Shown one piece after another: positions 1 through 11,754 of a stretch of DNA of 64,000 bases. The stretch's first letter is position 1. Each line of letters starts with the position of its first letter. The position numbers and the translations under genes are program-made. The DNA is from Annona cherimola (lineage: Eukaryota > Streptophyta > Magnoliopsida > Magnoliales > Annonaceae), in assembly GCA_030490835.1 (NCBI GenBank), contig CM059971.1:39418012-39482011 (forward strand), read 5' to 3'. Under the pieces are notes generated by a model that was not told the DNA's origin, did no database searches, and saw only the letters and a program-made list of their open reading frames with translations.

Positions 1-132
1 CGAGAATATACACACTATATTGTCTAAAGAGAGAAAAGAAGTGCAAACAAGAGCTCCCATTTTCTTTTCTCTAAATTTGAGTGATCTATACATTTTCAAA
101 GGAAGAAAGAGCTTCAAGTTGCAAGTAGCTTC
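1..132. other. Non-satellite left flank of the array
   Basis: This AT-rich stretch does not follow the monomer pattern and is the only part of the window outside the array. No open reading frame of note is visible. It contains an 11-bp inverted repeat (30-40 with 62-72), and the two bases before the clear satellite (133-134 excluded) lie in a run ending gtagcttc, so a terminal CA would fall at 132-133. That would fit the 3' end of an LTR, but with no visible start, primer-binding site or coding sequence this is only a guess. It could equally be ordinary intergenic DNA. Confidence 0.8.
30..72. repeat. 11-bp inverted repeat in the flank
   Basis: AGAGAAAAGAA at 30-40 is the exact reverse complement of TTCTTTTCTCT at 62-72, with a 21-base spacer. 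On one strand it could form a hairpin. The arms are purine/pyrimidine-biased, so chance occurrence is not excluded. No run of T follows as in a bacterial terminator, and the context is eukaryotic. Confidence 0.6.
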
Positions 133-1062
133 AACGAATGATCTTAAATGCATTCGAATCGACTCAAATGAACTGAAATATTTAGAATGAACTTCGACTA
201 TCTAGAGTTGGCCACTACGCAATCTAATTGACAGGATTTGACTCTAAAGAGAGCGAGCAAACTTTAACGCATTCGAATACACTCAAAGCAACTGATTCAG
301 ATGGATGGAACTTCAATCAAATAGAACTGATTGTAATCCCTTGATTTCATTCACATTCAAAAGGGAACGAATGATCTTAAATGCATTCGAATTGACTCAA
401 ATGAACTGAATTTCATAGAATGAACTTCGACTACCTAGAATGGACAACTACTCAATCTAATTACTTAATTTGACAATAATGAGAACGAGCAAACTTTAAT
501 GCATTCGAATAGACTCAAAGCAACTGAATCGGATGGATGAAACTTGAATCAAATAGAACTGATTATAATCCCTTGATTTCATTCACATTCAAAAGGGAAC
601 GAATGATCTTAAATGCATTCGAATCGACTAAAATGATCTGAATTTGATAGAATGAACTTCGACTACCTAGAATTGACTGCTACACAATCTATTTGACTGG
701 ATTTGACTCTAATGAGAGCGAGCAAACTTTAACGCATTCGAATACACTCAAAGCAATTGATTCGGATGGATCGAACTTCAATCATGTGGAACTGATTATA
801 AACCGTTCATTTCATTCACATTCGAAAGGGAACGAATGATCTTAAATGCATTCGAATCGACTCAAATGGATTGAATTGATGGAATGAACTTCGACTACGT
901 GGAATTGACTACTACTCAATCTAATTCACTTGATTTGAGTCTAAGGAGAACGATCAAACTTTAATACATTCGAATAAACTCAAAGAAACTGAATCGGATA
1001 GATGAAAGTTCCAAGAAATAGAACTGATTATAATCCCTTGATTTCATTCACATTCGAAAGGG
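133..1062 (+). repeat. Unit 1: four-mer A-B-E-F at array edge
   Basis: Monomer starts 133, 366, 598, 831. The first A differs from all later A copies at several diagnostic sites (cttcgactatc, cactacgcaatctaattg, AACGAATG start) and there matches the general consensus. B ends gaactgattataatc like D, and is followed by a whole E, so C-D is missing. F is typical. Confidence 0.92.
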
Positions 1063-1992
1063 AATGAATGATCTTAAATGCATTCGAATCGACTCAAATG
1101 AACTGAATTATTTAGAATGAACTTTGACTATCTAGAGTTGGCCACTAGTCAATCAAATTGACAGGATTTGACTATAATGAGAGCGAGCAAACTTTAACGC
1201 ATTCGAATACACTCAAAGCAACTGATTCAGATGGATGGAACTTCAATCAAATAGAACTGATTGTAATCCCTTGATTTCATTCACATTCAAAAGGGAACGA
1301 ATGATCTTAAATGCATTCGAATTGACTCAAATGAACTGAATTTCATAGAATGAACTTCGACTACCTAGAATGGACAACTACTTAATCTAATTACTTAATT
1401 TGACAATAATGAGAACGAGCAAACTTTAATGCATTCGAATAGACTCAAAGCAACTGAATCGGATGGATGAAACTTGAATCAAATAGAATTGATTACAATC
1501 CCTTGATTTCATTCACATTCGAAAGGGAGCGAATATTGTTAAGAGCATTTGAATCGACTCAAATGAACTGATTTAGATAGAAGGAACTTCGACTACCTAG
1601 AATTGACTGCTACACAATCTGATTCATTGGATTTGACTCTAATGAGAGCGAGCAAACTTTAACGCATTCGAATACACTCAAAGCAATTGATTCGGATGGA
1701 TCGAACTTCAATCATGTAGAACTAATTATAAACCGTTCATTTCATTCACATTCGAAAGGGAACGAATGATCTTAAATGCATTCGAATCGACTCAAATGGA
1801 TTGAATTGATGGAATGAACTTCGACTACGTGGAATTGACTACTACTCAATCTAATTCACTTGATTTGAGTCTAAGGAGAACGATCAAACTTTAATACATT
1901 CGAATAAACTCAAAGAAACTGAATCGGATAGATGAAAGTTCCAAGAAATAGAACTGATTATAATCCCTTGATTTCATTCACATTCGAAAGGG
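1063..1992 (+). repeat. Unit 2: four-mer A-B-C/E-F
   Basis: Monomer starts 1063, 1296, 1528, 1761. The third monomer begins as C (agcgaatattg) and ends as E (gatggatcgaac, catgtag). This is the first copy of the common 930-bp unit. B has cttaatc and the gaattgattac form. Confidence 0.92.
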
Positions 1993-3386
1993 AATGAATG
2001 ATCTTAAATGCATTCGAATCGACTCAAATGAACTGAATTATTTAGAATGAACTTTGACTATCTAGAGTTGGCCACTAGTCAATCAAATTGACAGGATTTG
2101 ACTATAATGAGAGCGAGCAAACTTTAACGCATTTGAATACACTCGAAGCAACTGATTCAGATGGATGGAACTTCAATCAAATAAAACTGATTGTAATCCC
2201 TTGATTTCATTCACATTCAAAAGGGAACGAATGATCTTAAATGCATTCGAATTGACTCAAATGAACTGAATTTCATAGAATGAACTTCGACTACCTAGAA
2301 TGGACAACTACTCAATCTAATTACTTAATTTGACAATAATGAGAACGAGCAAACTTTAATGCATTCGAATAGACTCAAAGCAACTGAATCGGATGGATGA
2401 AACTTGAATCAAATAGAATTGACTACAATCCCTTGATTTCATTCACATTCGAAAGGGAGCGAATATTGTTAAGAGCATTTGAATCGACTCAAATGAACTG
2501 ATTTAGATAGAATGAACTTCGACTACCAAGAATTGACTGCTACACAATCTAATTGACTGGATTTGACTCTAATGAGAGCGGGCAAACTTTAACGCATTCG
2601 AATACACTCAAAGAAATTGATTCGGATGATGGAACTTTAATCATGCAGAACTGATTATAAACCGTTCATTTCATTCACATTCGAAATTGAACGAATGGTC
2701 TTAAATGATTCGAATCGACTCAAATGAATTGAATTAGATCGAATGAACTTCGACTACCTAGAATTGACTACTACTCAATCTAATTCACTTGATTTGAGTC
2801 TAAGGAGAACGATCAAACTTTAATACATTCGAATAGACTCAAAGAAACTGAATCGGATAGAAGGAAGATCCAACAAATAGAACTGATTATAATCCCTTGA
2901 TTTCATTCACATTCGAAAGGGAACGAATGATCTTAAATGCATTCGAATCGACTAAAATGATCTGAATTTGATAGAATGAACTTCGACTACCTAGAATTGA
3001 CTGCTACACAATCTATTTGACTGGATTTGACTCTAATGAGAGCGAGCAAACTTTAACGCATTCGAATACACTCAAAGCAATTGATTCGGATGGATCGAAC
3101 TTCAATCATGTGGAACTGATTATAAACCGTTCATTTCATTCACATTCGAAAGGGAAAGAATGATCTTAAATGCATTCGAATCGACTCAAATGGATTGAAT
3201 TGATGGAATGAACTTCGACTACGTGGAATTGACTACTACTCAATCTAATTCACTTGATTTGAGTCTAAGGAGAACGATCAAACTTTAATACATTCGAATA
3301 AACTCAAAGAAACTGAATCGGATAGATGAAAGTTCCAAGAAATAGAACTGATTATAATCCCTTGATTTCATTCACATTCGAAAGGG
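1993..3386 (+). repeat. Unit 3: six-mer A-B-C-D-E-F
   Basis: Monomer starts 1993, 2226, 2458, 2690, 2922, 3155. 1394 bp because D has lost one C after 2707 (aaatgattcg for aaatgcattcg). C ends ttcgaaattg. E carries caatctatttgac, as does the edge E at 598. F starts AAAGAATG. Confidence 0.92.
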
Positions 3387-4781
3387 AATGAATGATCTTA
3401 AATGCATTCGAATCGACTCAAATGAACTGAATTATTTAGAATGAACTTTGACTATCTAGAGTTGGCCACTAGTCAATCAAATTGACAGGATTTGACTATA
3501 ATGAGAGCGAGCAAACTTTAACGCATTCGAATACACACAAAGCAACTGATTCAGATGGATGGAACTTCAATCAAATAGAACTGATTGTAATCCCTTGATT
3601 TCATTCACATTCAAAAGGGAACGAATGATCTTAAATGCATTCGAATTGACTCAAATGAACTGAATTTCATAGAATGAACTTCGACTACCTAGAATGGACA
3701 ACTACTCAATCTAATTACTTAATTTGACAATAATGAGAACGAGCAAACTTTAATGCATTCGAATAGACTCAAAGCAACTGAATCGGATGGATGAAACTTG
3801 AATCAAATAGAATTGACTACAATCCCTTGATTTCATTCACATTCGAAAGGGAGCGAATATTGTTAAGAGCATTTGAATCGACTCAAATGAACTGATTTAG
3901 ATAGAATGAACTTCGACTACCAAGAATTGACTGCTACACAATCTGATTCATTGGATTTGACTCTAATGAGAGCGGGCAAACTTTAACGCATTCGAATACA
4001 CTCAAAGAAATTGATTCGGATGATGGAACTTCAATCATGCAGAACTGATTATAAACCGTTCATTTCATTCACATTCGAAAGGGAACGAATGGTCTTAAAT
4101 GCATTCGAATCGACTCAAATGAATTGAATTAGATGGAATGAACTTCGACTACCTAGAATTGACTACTACTCCATCTAATTCACTTGATTTGAGTCTAAGG
4201 AGAACGATCAAACTTTAATACATTCGAATAGACTCAAAGAAACTGAATCGGATAGAAGGAAGATCCAACAAATAGAACTGATTATAATCCCTTGATTTCA
4301 TTCACATTCGAAAGGGAACGAATGATCTTAAATGCATTCGAATCGACTAAAATGATCTGAATTTGATAGAATGAACTTCGACTACCTAGAATTGACTGCT
4401 ACACAATCTGATTCATTGGATTTGACTCTAATGAGAGCGAGCAAACTTTAACGCATTCGAATACACACAAAGCAATTGATTCGGATGGATCGAACTTCAA
4501 TCATGTGGAACTGATTATAAACCGTTCATTTCATTCACATTCGAAAGGGAACGAATGATCTTAAATGCATTCGAATCGACTCAAACGGATTGAATTGATG
4601 GAATGAACTTCGACTACGTGGAATTGACTACTACTCAATCTAATTCACTTGATTTGAGTCTAAGGAGAACGATCAAACTTTAATACATTCGAATAAACTC
4701 AAAGAAACTGAATCGGATAGATGAAAGTTCCAAGAAATAGAACTGATTATAATCCCTTGATTTCATTCACATTCGAAAGGG
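3387..4781 (+). repeat. Unit 4: six-mer A-B-C-D-E-F
   Basis: Monomer starts 3387, 3620, 3852, 4084, 4317, 4550; 1395 bp. A has cacacaaagc for cactcaaagc, C and E have ctgattcattgg, D has actccatc. Confidence 0.93.
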
Positions 4782-6176
4782 AATGAATGATCTTAAATGC
4801 ATTCGAATCGACTCAAATGAACTGAATTATTTAGAATGAACTTTGACTATCTAGAGTTGGCCACTAGTCAATCAAATTGACAGGATTTGACTATAATGAG
4901 AGCGAGCAAACTTTAACGCATTCGAATACACACAAAGCAACTGATTCAGATGGATGGAACTTCAATCAAATAGAACTGATTGTAATCCCTTGATTTCATT
5001 CACATTCAAAAGGGAACGAATGATCTTAAATGCATTCGAATTGACTCAAATGAACTGAATTTCATAGAATGAACTTCGACTACCTAGAATGGACAACTAC
5101 TCAATCTAATTACTTAATTTGACAATAATGAGAACGAGCAAACTTTAATGCATTCGAATAGACTCAAAGCAACTGAATCGGATGGATGAAACTTGAATCA
5201 AATAGAATTGACTACAATCCCTTGATTTCATTCACATTCGAAAGGGAGCGAATATTGTTAAGAGCATTTGAATCGACTCAAATGAACTGATTTAGATAGA
5301 ATGAACTTCGACTACCAAGAATTGACTGCTACACAATCTGATTCATTGGATTTGACTCTAATGAGAGCGGGCAAACTTTAACGCATTCGAATACACTCAA
5401 AGAAATTGATTCGGATGATGGAACTTCAATCATGCAGAACTGATTATAAACCGTTCATTTCATTCACATTCGAAACGGAACGAATGGTCTTAAATGCATT
5501 CGAATCGACTCAAATGAATTGAATTAGATGGAATGAACTTCGACTACCTAGAATTGACTACTACTCCATCTAATTCACTTGATTTGAGTCTAAGGAGAAC
5601 GATCAAACTTTAATACATTCGAATAGACTCAAAGAAACTGAATCGGATAGAAGGAAGATCCAACAAATAGAACTGATTATAATCCCTTGATTTCATTCAC
5701 ATTCGAAAGGGAACGAATGATCTTAAATGCATTCGAATCGACTAAAATGATCTGAATTTGATAGAATGAACTTCGACTACCTAGAATTGACTGCTACACA
5801 ATCTGATTCATTGGATTTGACTCTAATGAGAGCGAGCAAACTTTAACGCATTCGAATACACTCAAAGCAATTGATTCGGATGGATCGAACTTCAATCATG
5901 TAGAACTTATTATAAACCGTTCATTTCATTCACATTCGAAAGGGAACGAATGATCTTAAATGCATTCGAATCGACTCAAATGGATTGAATTGATGGAATG
6001 AACTTCGACTACGTGGAATTGACTACTACTCAATCTAATTCACTTGATTTGAGTCTAAGGAGAACGATCAAACTTTAATACATTCGAATAAACTCAAAGA
6101 AACTGAATCGGATGGATGAAACTTGAATCAAATAGAATTGAGTACAATCCCTTGATTTCATTCACATTCGAAAGGG
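4782..6176 (+). repeat. Unit 5: six-mer ending in F/B hybrid
   Basis: Monomer starts 4782, 5015, 5247, 5479, 5712, 5945. It shares cacacaaagc and actccatc with unit 4, so the two are tandem duplicates. The last monomer is F up to about 6105 and B afterwards (gatggatgaaacttgaatc, gaattgagtac). Confidence 0.92.
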
Positions 6177-7106
6177 AACGAATGATCTTAAATGCATTCG
6201 AATCGACTAAAATGATCTGAATTTGATAGAATGAACTTCGACTACCTAGAATTGACTGCTACACAATCTAATTGACTGGATTTGACTCTAATGAGAGCGA
6301 GCAAACTTTAACGCATTCGAATACACTCAAAGCAACTGATTCAGATGGATGGAACTTCAATCAAATAGAACTGATTGTAATCCCTTGATTTCATTCACAT
6401 TCAAAAGGGAACGAATGATCTTAAATGCATTCGAATTGACTCAAATGAACTGAATTTCATAGAATGAACTTCGACTACCTAGAATGGACAACTACTCAAT
6501 CTAATTACTTAATTTGACAATAATGAGAACGAGCAAACTTTAATGCATTCGAATAGACTAAAAGCAACTGAATCGGATGGATGAAACTTGAATCAAATAG
6601 AATTGATTACAATCCCTTGATTTCATTCACATTCGAAAGGGAGCGAATATTGTTAAGAGCATTTGAATCGACTCAAATGAACTGATTTAGATAGAAGGAA
6701 CTTCGACTACCTAGAATTGACTGCTACACAATCTGATTCATTGGATTTGACTCTAATGAGAGCGAGCAAACTTTAACGCATTCGAATACACTCAAAGCAA
6801 TTGATTCGGATGGATCGAACTTCAATCATGTAGAACTTATTATAAACCGTTCATTTCATTCACATTCGAAAGGGAACGAATGATCTTAAATGCATTCGAA
6901 TCGACTCAAATGGATTGAATTGATGGAATGAACTTCGACTACGTGGAATTGACTACTACTCAATCTAATTCACTTGATTTGAGTCTAAGGAGAACGATCA
7001 AACTTTAATACATTCGAATAAACTCAAAGAAACTGAATCGGATAGATGAAAGTTCCAAGAAATAGAACTGATTATAATCCCTTGATTTCATTCACATTCG
7101 AAAGGG
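6177..7106 (+). repeat. Unit 6: four-mer E/A-B-C/E-F
   Basis: Monomer starts 6177, 6410, 6642, 6875. The first monomer starts as E (gactaaaatgatctg) and ends as A (caactgattcag, attcaaaaggg), switching between about 6283 and 6335. The third is the C/E hybrid. Confidence 0.92.
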
Positions 7107-8035
7107 AATGAATGATCTTAAATGCATTCGAATCGACTCAAATGAACTGAATTATTTAGAATGAACTTTGACTATCTAGAGTTGGCCACTAGTCAATCAA
7201 ATTGACAGGATTTGACTATAATGAGAGCGAGCAAACTTTAACGCATTCGAATACACTCAAAGCAACTGATTCAGATGGATGGAACTTCAATCAAATAGAA
7301 CTGATTGTAATCCCTTGATTTCATTCACATTCAAAAGGGAACGAATGATCTTAAATGCATTCGAATTGACTCAAATGAACTGAATTTCATAGAATGAACT
7401 TCGACTACCTAGAATGGACAACTACTCAATCTAATTACTTAATTTGACAATAATGAGAACGAGCAAACTTTAATGCATTCGAATAGACTCAAAGCAACTG
7501 AATCGGATGGATGAAACTTGAATCAAATAGAATTGACTACAATCCCTTGATTTCATTCACATTCGAAAGGGAGCGAATATTGTTAAGAGCATTTGAATCG
7601 ACTCAAATGAACTGATTTAGATAGAATGAACTTCGACTACCAAGAATTGACTGCTACACAATCTGATTCATTGGATTTGACTCTAATGAGAGCGGGAAAA
7701 CTTTAACGCATTCGAATACACTCAAAGAAATTGATTCGGATGATGGAACTTCAATCATGCAGAACTGATTATAAACCGTTCATTTCATTCACATTCGAAA
7801 GGGAACGAATGATCTTAAATGCATTCGAATCGACTCAAATGGATTGAATTGATGGAATGAACTTCGACTACGTGGAATTGACTACTACTCAATCTAATTC
7901 ACTTGATTTGAGTCTAAGGAGAACGATCAAACTTTAATACATTCGAATAAACTCAAAGAAACTGAATCGGATAGATGAAAGTTCCAAGAAATAGAACTGA
8001 TTATAATCCCTTGATTTCATTCACATTCGAAAGGG
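7107..8035 (+). repeat. Unit 7: four-mer A-B-C-F
   Basis: Monomer starts 7107, 7340, 7572, 7804; 929 bp. A complete C, including catgcag, is followed directly by F. If this is a C x E exchange, it lies in the shared tail after ataaaccg. C has gagcgggaaaac. Confidence 0.91.
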
Positions 8036-8964
8036 AATGAATGATCTTAAATGCATTCGAATCGACTCAAATGAACTGATTTAGATAGAATGAACTTCGA
8101 CTACCAAGAATTGACTGCTACACAATCTAATTGACTGGATTTGACTCTAATGAGAGCGGGCAAACTTTAACGCATTCGAATACACTCAAAGAAATTGATT
8201 CGGATGATGGAACTTCAATCATGCAGAACTGATTATAAACCGTTCATTTCATTCACATTCGAAAGGGAACGAATGGTCTTAAATGCATTCGAATCGACTC
8301 AAATGAATTGAATTAGATCGAATGAACTTCGACTACCTAGAATTGACTACTACTCAATCTAATTACTTAATTTGACAATAATGAGAACGAGCAAACTTTA
8401 ATGCATTCGAATAGACTCAAAGCAACTGAATCGGATGGATGAAACTTGAATCAAATAGAATTGAGTACAATCCCTTGATTTCATTCACATTTGAAAGGGA
8501 ACGAATGATCTTAAATGCATTCGAATCGACTAAAATGATCTGAATTTGATAGAATGAACTTCGACTACCTAGAATTGACTGCTACACAATCTAATTGACT
8601 GGATTTGACTCTAATGAGAGCGAGCAAACTTTAACGCATTCGAATACACTCAAAGCAATTGATTCGGATGGATCGAACTTCAATCATGTGGAACTGATTA
8701 TAAACCGTTCATTTCATTCACATTCGAAAGGGAACGAATGATCTTAAATGCATTCGAATCGACTCAAATGGATTGAATTGATGGAATGAACTTCGACTAC
8801 GTGGAATTGACTACTACTCAATCTAATTCACTTGATTTGAGTCTAAGGAGAACGATCAAACTTTAATACATTCGAATAAACTCAGAGAAACTGAATCGGA
8901 TAGATGAAAGTTCCAAGAAATAGAACTGATTATAATCCCTTGATTTCATTCACATTCGAAAGGG
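8036..8964 (+). repeat. Unit 8: composite four-mer A/C-D/B-E-F
   Basis: Monomer starts 8036, 8268, 8500, 8733; 929 bp. The first monomer is A to about 8079 and C after that. The second is D to about 8345-8364 and B after that (acttaatttgac, gaattgagtac). The same double hybrid recurs at 35927. Confidence 0.92.
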
Positions 8965-10359
8965 AATGAATGATCTTAAATGCTTTCGAATCGACTCAAA
9001 TGAACTGAATTATTTAGAATGAACTTTGACTATCTAGAGTTGGCCACTAGTAAATCAAATTGACAGGATTTGACTATAATGAGAGCGAGCAAACTTTAAC
9101 GCATTCGAATACACACAAAGCAACTGATTCAGATGGATGGAACTTCAATCAAAAAGAACTGATTGTAATCCCTTGATTTCATTCACATTCAAAAGGGAAC
9201 GAATGATCTTAAATGCATTCGAATTGACTCAAATGAACTGAATTTCATAGAATGAACTTCGACTACCTATAATGGACAACTACTCAATCTAATTACTTAA
9301 TTTGACAATAATGAGAACGAGCAAACTTTAATGCATTCGAATAGACTCAAAGCAACTGAATCGGATGGATGAAACTTGAATCAAATAGAATTGACTACAA
9401 TCCCTTGATTTCATTCACATTCGAAAGGGAGCGAATATTGTTAAGAGCATTTGAATCGACTCAAATGAACTGATTTAGATAGAATGAACTTCGACTACCA
9501 AGAATTGACTGCTACACAATCTAATTGACTGGATTGGACTCTAATGAGAGCGGGCAAACTTTAACGCATTCGAATACACTCAAAGAAATTGATTCGGATG
9601 ATGGAACTTCAATCATGCAGAACTGATTATAAACCGTTCATTTCATTCACATTCGAAAGGGAACGAATGGTCTTAAATGCATTCGAATCGACTCAAATGA
9701 ATTGAATTAGATCGAATGAACTTCGACTACCTAGAATTGACTACTACTCAATCTAATTCACTTGATTTGAGTCTAAGGAGAACGATCAAACTTTAATACA
9801 TTCGAATAGACTCAAAAAAACTGAATCCGATAGAAGGAAGATCCAACAAATAAAACTGATTATAATCCCTTGATTTCATTCACATTCGAAAGGGAACGAA
9901 TGATCTTAAATGCATTCGAATCGACTAAAATGATCTGAATTTGATAGAATGAACTTCGACTACCTAGAATTGACTGCTACACAATCTAATTGACTGGATT
10001 TGACTCTAATGAGAGCGAGCAAACTTTAACGCATTCGAATACACTCAAAGCAATTGATTCGGATGGATCGAACTTCAATCATGTGGAACTGATTATAAAC
10101 CGTTCATTTCATTCACATTCGAAAGGGAACGAATGATCTTAAATGCATTCGAATCGACTCAAATGGATTGAATTGATGGAATGAACTTCGACTACGTGGA
10201 ATTGACTACTACTCAATCTAATTCACTTGATTTGAGTCTAAGGAGAACGATCAAACTTTAATACATTCGAATAAACTCAAAGAAACTGAATCGGATAGAT
10301 GAAAGTTCCAAGAAATAGAACTGATTATAATCCCTTGATTTCATTCACATTCGAAAGGG
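8965..10359 (+). repeat. Unit 9: six-mer A-B-C-D-E-F
   Basis: Monomer starts 8965, 9198, 9430, 9662, 9895, 10128; 1395 bp. A carries gctttcgaatcg and caaaaagaactg; B carries ctataatgg. These three linked variants recur in units 11 and 18. Confidence 0.92.
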
Positions 10360-11754
10360 AATGAATGATCTTAAATGCATTCGAATCGACTCAAATGAAC
10401 TGAATTATTTAGAATGAACTTTGACTATCTAGAGTTGGCCACTAGTCAATCAAATTGACAGGATTTGACTATAATGAGAGCGAGCAAACTTTAACGCATT
10501 CGAATACACACAAAGCAACTGATTCAGATGGATGGAACTTCAATCAAATAGAACTGATTGTAATCCCTTGATTTCATTCACATTCAAAAGGGAACGAATG
10601 ATCTTAAATGCATTCGAATTGACTCAAATGAACTGAATTTCATAGAATGAACTTCGACTACCTAGAATGGACAACTACTCAATCTAATTACTTAATTTGA
10701 CAATAATGAGAACGAGCAAACTTTAATGCATTCGAATAGACTCAAAGCAACTGAATCGGATGGATGAAACTTGAATCAAATAGAATTGACTACAATCCCT
10801 TGATTTCATTCACATTCGAAAGGGAGCGAATATTGTTAAGAGCATTTGAATCGACTCAAATGAACTGATTTAGATAGAATGAACTTCGACTACCAAGAAT
10901 TGACTGCTACACAATCTGATTCATTGGATTTGACTCTAATGAGAGCGGGCAAACTTTAACGCATTCGAATACACTCAAAGAAATTGATTCGGATGATGGA
11001 ACTTCAATCATGCAGAACTGATTATAAACCGTTCATTTCATTCACATTCGAAAGGGAACGAATGGTCTTAAATGCATTCGAATCGACTCAAATGAATTGA
11101 ATTAGATCGAATGAACTTCGACTACCTAGAATTGACTAGTACACAATCTAATTCACTTGATTTGAGTCTAAGGAGAACGATCAAACTTTAATACATTCGA
11201 ATAGACTCAAAGAAACTGAATCGGATAGAAGGAAGATCCAACAAATAGAACTGATTATAATCCCTTGATTTCATTCACATTCGAAAGGGAACGAATGATC
11301 TTAAATGCATTCGAATCGACTAAAATGATCTGAATTTGATAGAATGAACTTCGACTACCTAGAATTGACTGCTACACAATCTAATTGACTGGATTTGACT
11401 CTAATGAGAGCGAGCAAACTTTAACGCATTCGAATACACTCAAAGCAATTGATTCGGATGGATCGAACTTCAATCATGTGGAACTGATTATAAACCGTTC
11501 ATTTCATTCACATTCGAAAGGGAACGAATGATCTTAAATGCATTCGAATCGACTCAAATGGATTGAATTGATGGAATGAACTTCGACTACGTGGAATTGA
11601 CTACTACTCAATCTAATTCACTTGATTTGAGTCTAAGGAGAACGATCAAACTTTAATACATTCGAATAAACTCAGAGAAACTGAATCGGATAGATGAAAG
11701 TTCCAAGAAATAGAACTGATTATAATCCCTTGATTTCATTCACATTCGAAAGGG
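10360..11754 (+). repeat. Unit 10: six-mer A-B-C-D-E-F
   Basis: Monomer starts 10360, 10593, 10825, 11057, 11290, 11523; 1395 bp. A has cacacaaagc. D has actagtacacaatc, and F has aactcagagaaac. Confidence 0.92.

Noticed and set aside
30..72. Hairpin as a transcription terminator
   Set aside because: No T-run follows and the context is a eukaryotic satellite, so intrinsic termination is not a sensible reading.
85..120. Degenerate monomer in the flank (cattttcaaaggaagaaagagctt)
   Set aside because: Resemblance to the monomer tail is weak and needs gaps; it does not extend on either side. Mentioned only as an alternative for the boundary.
150..165. RNA polymerase III B box or tRNA T-arm, suggested by attcgaatc
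   Set aside because: The first base of the core motif is wrong, no A box or cloverleaf surrounds it, and the string is simply the repeat core.
700..800. CENP-B box, suggested by ttcggatggatcgaac
   Set aside because: It lacks the required A and the CGGG end of the core motif, so several essential bases do not match. The reverse complement was checked only briefly.
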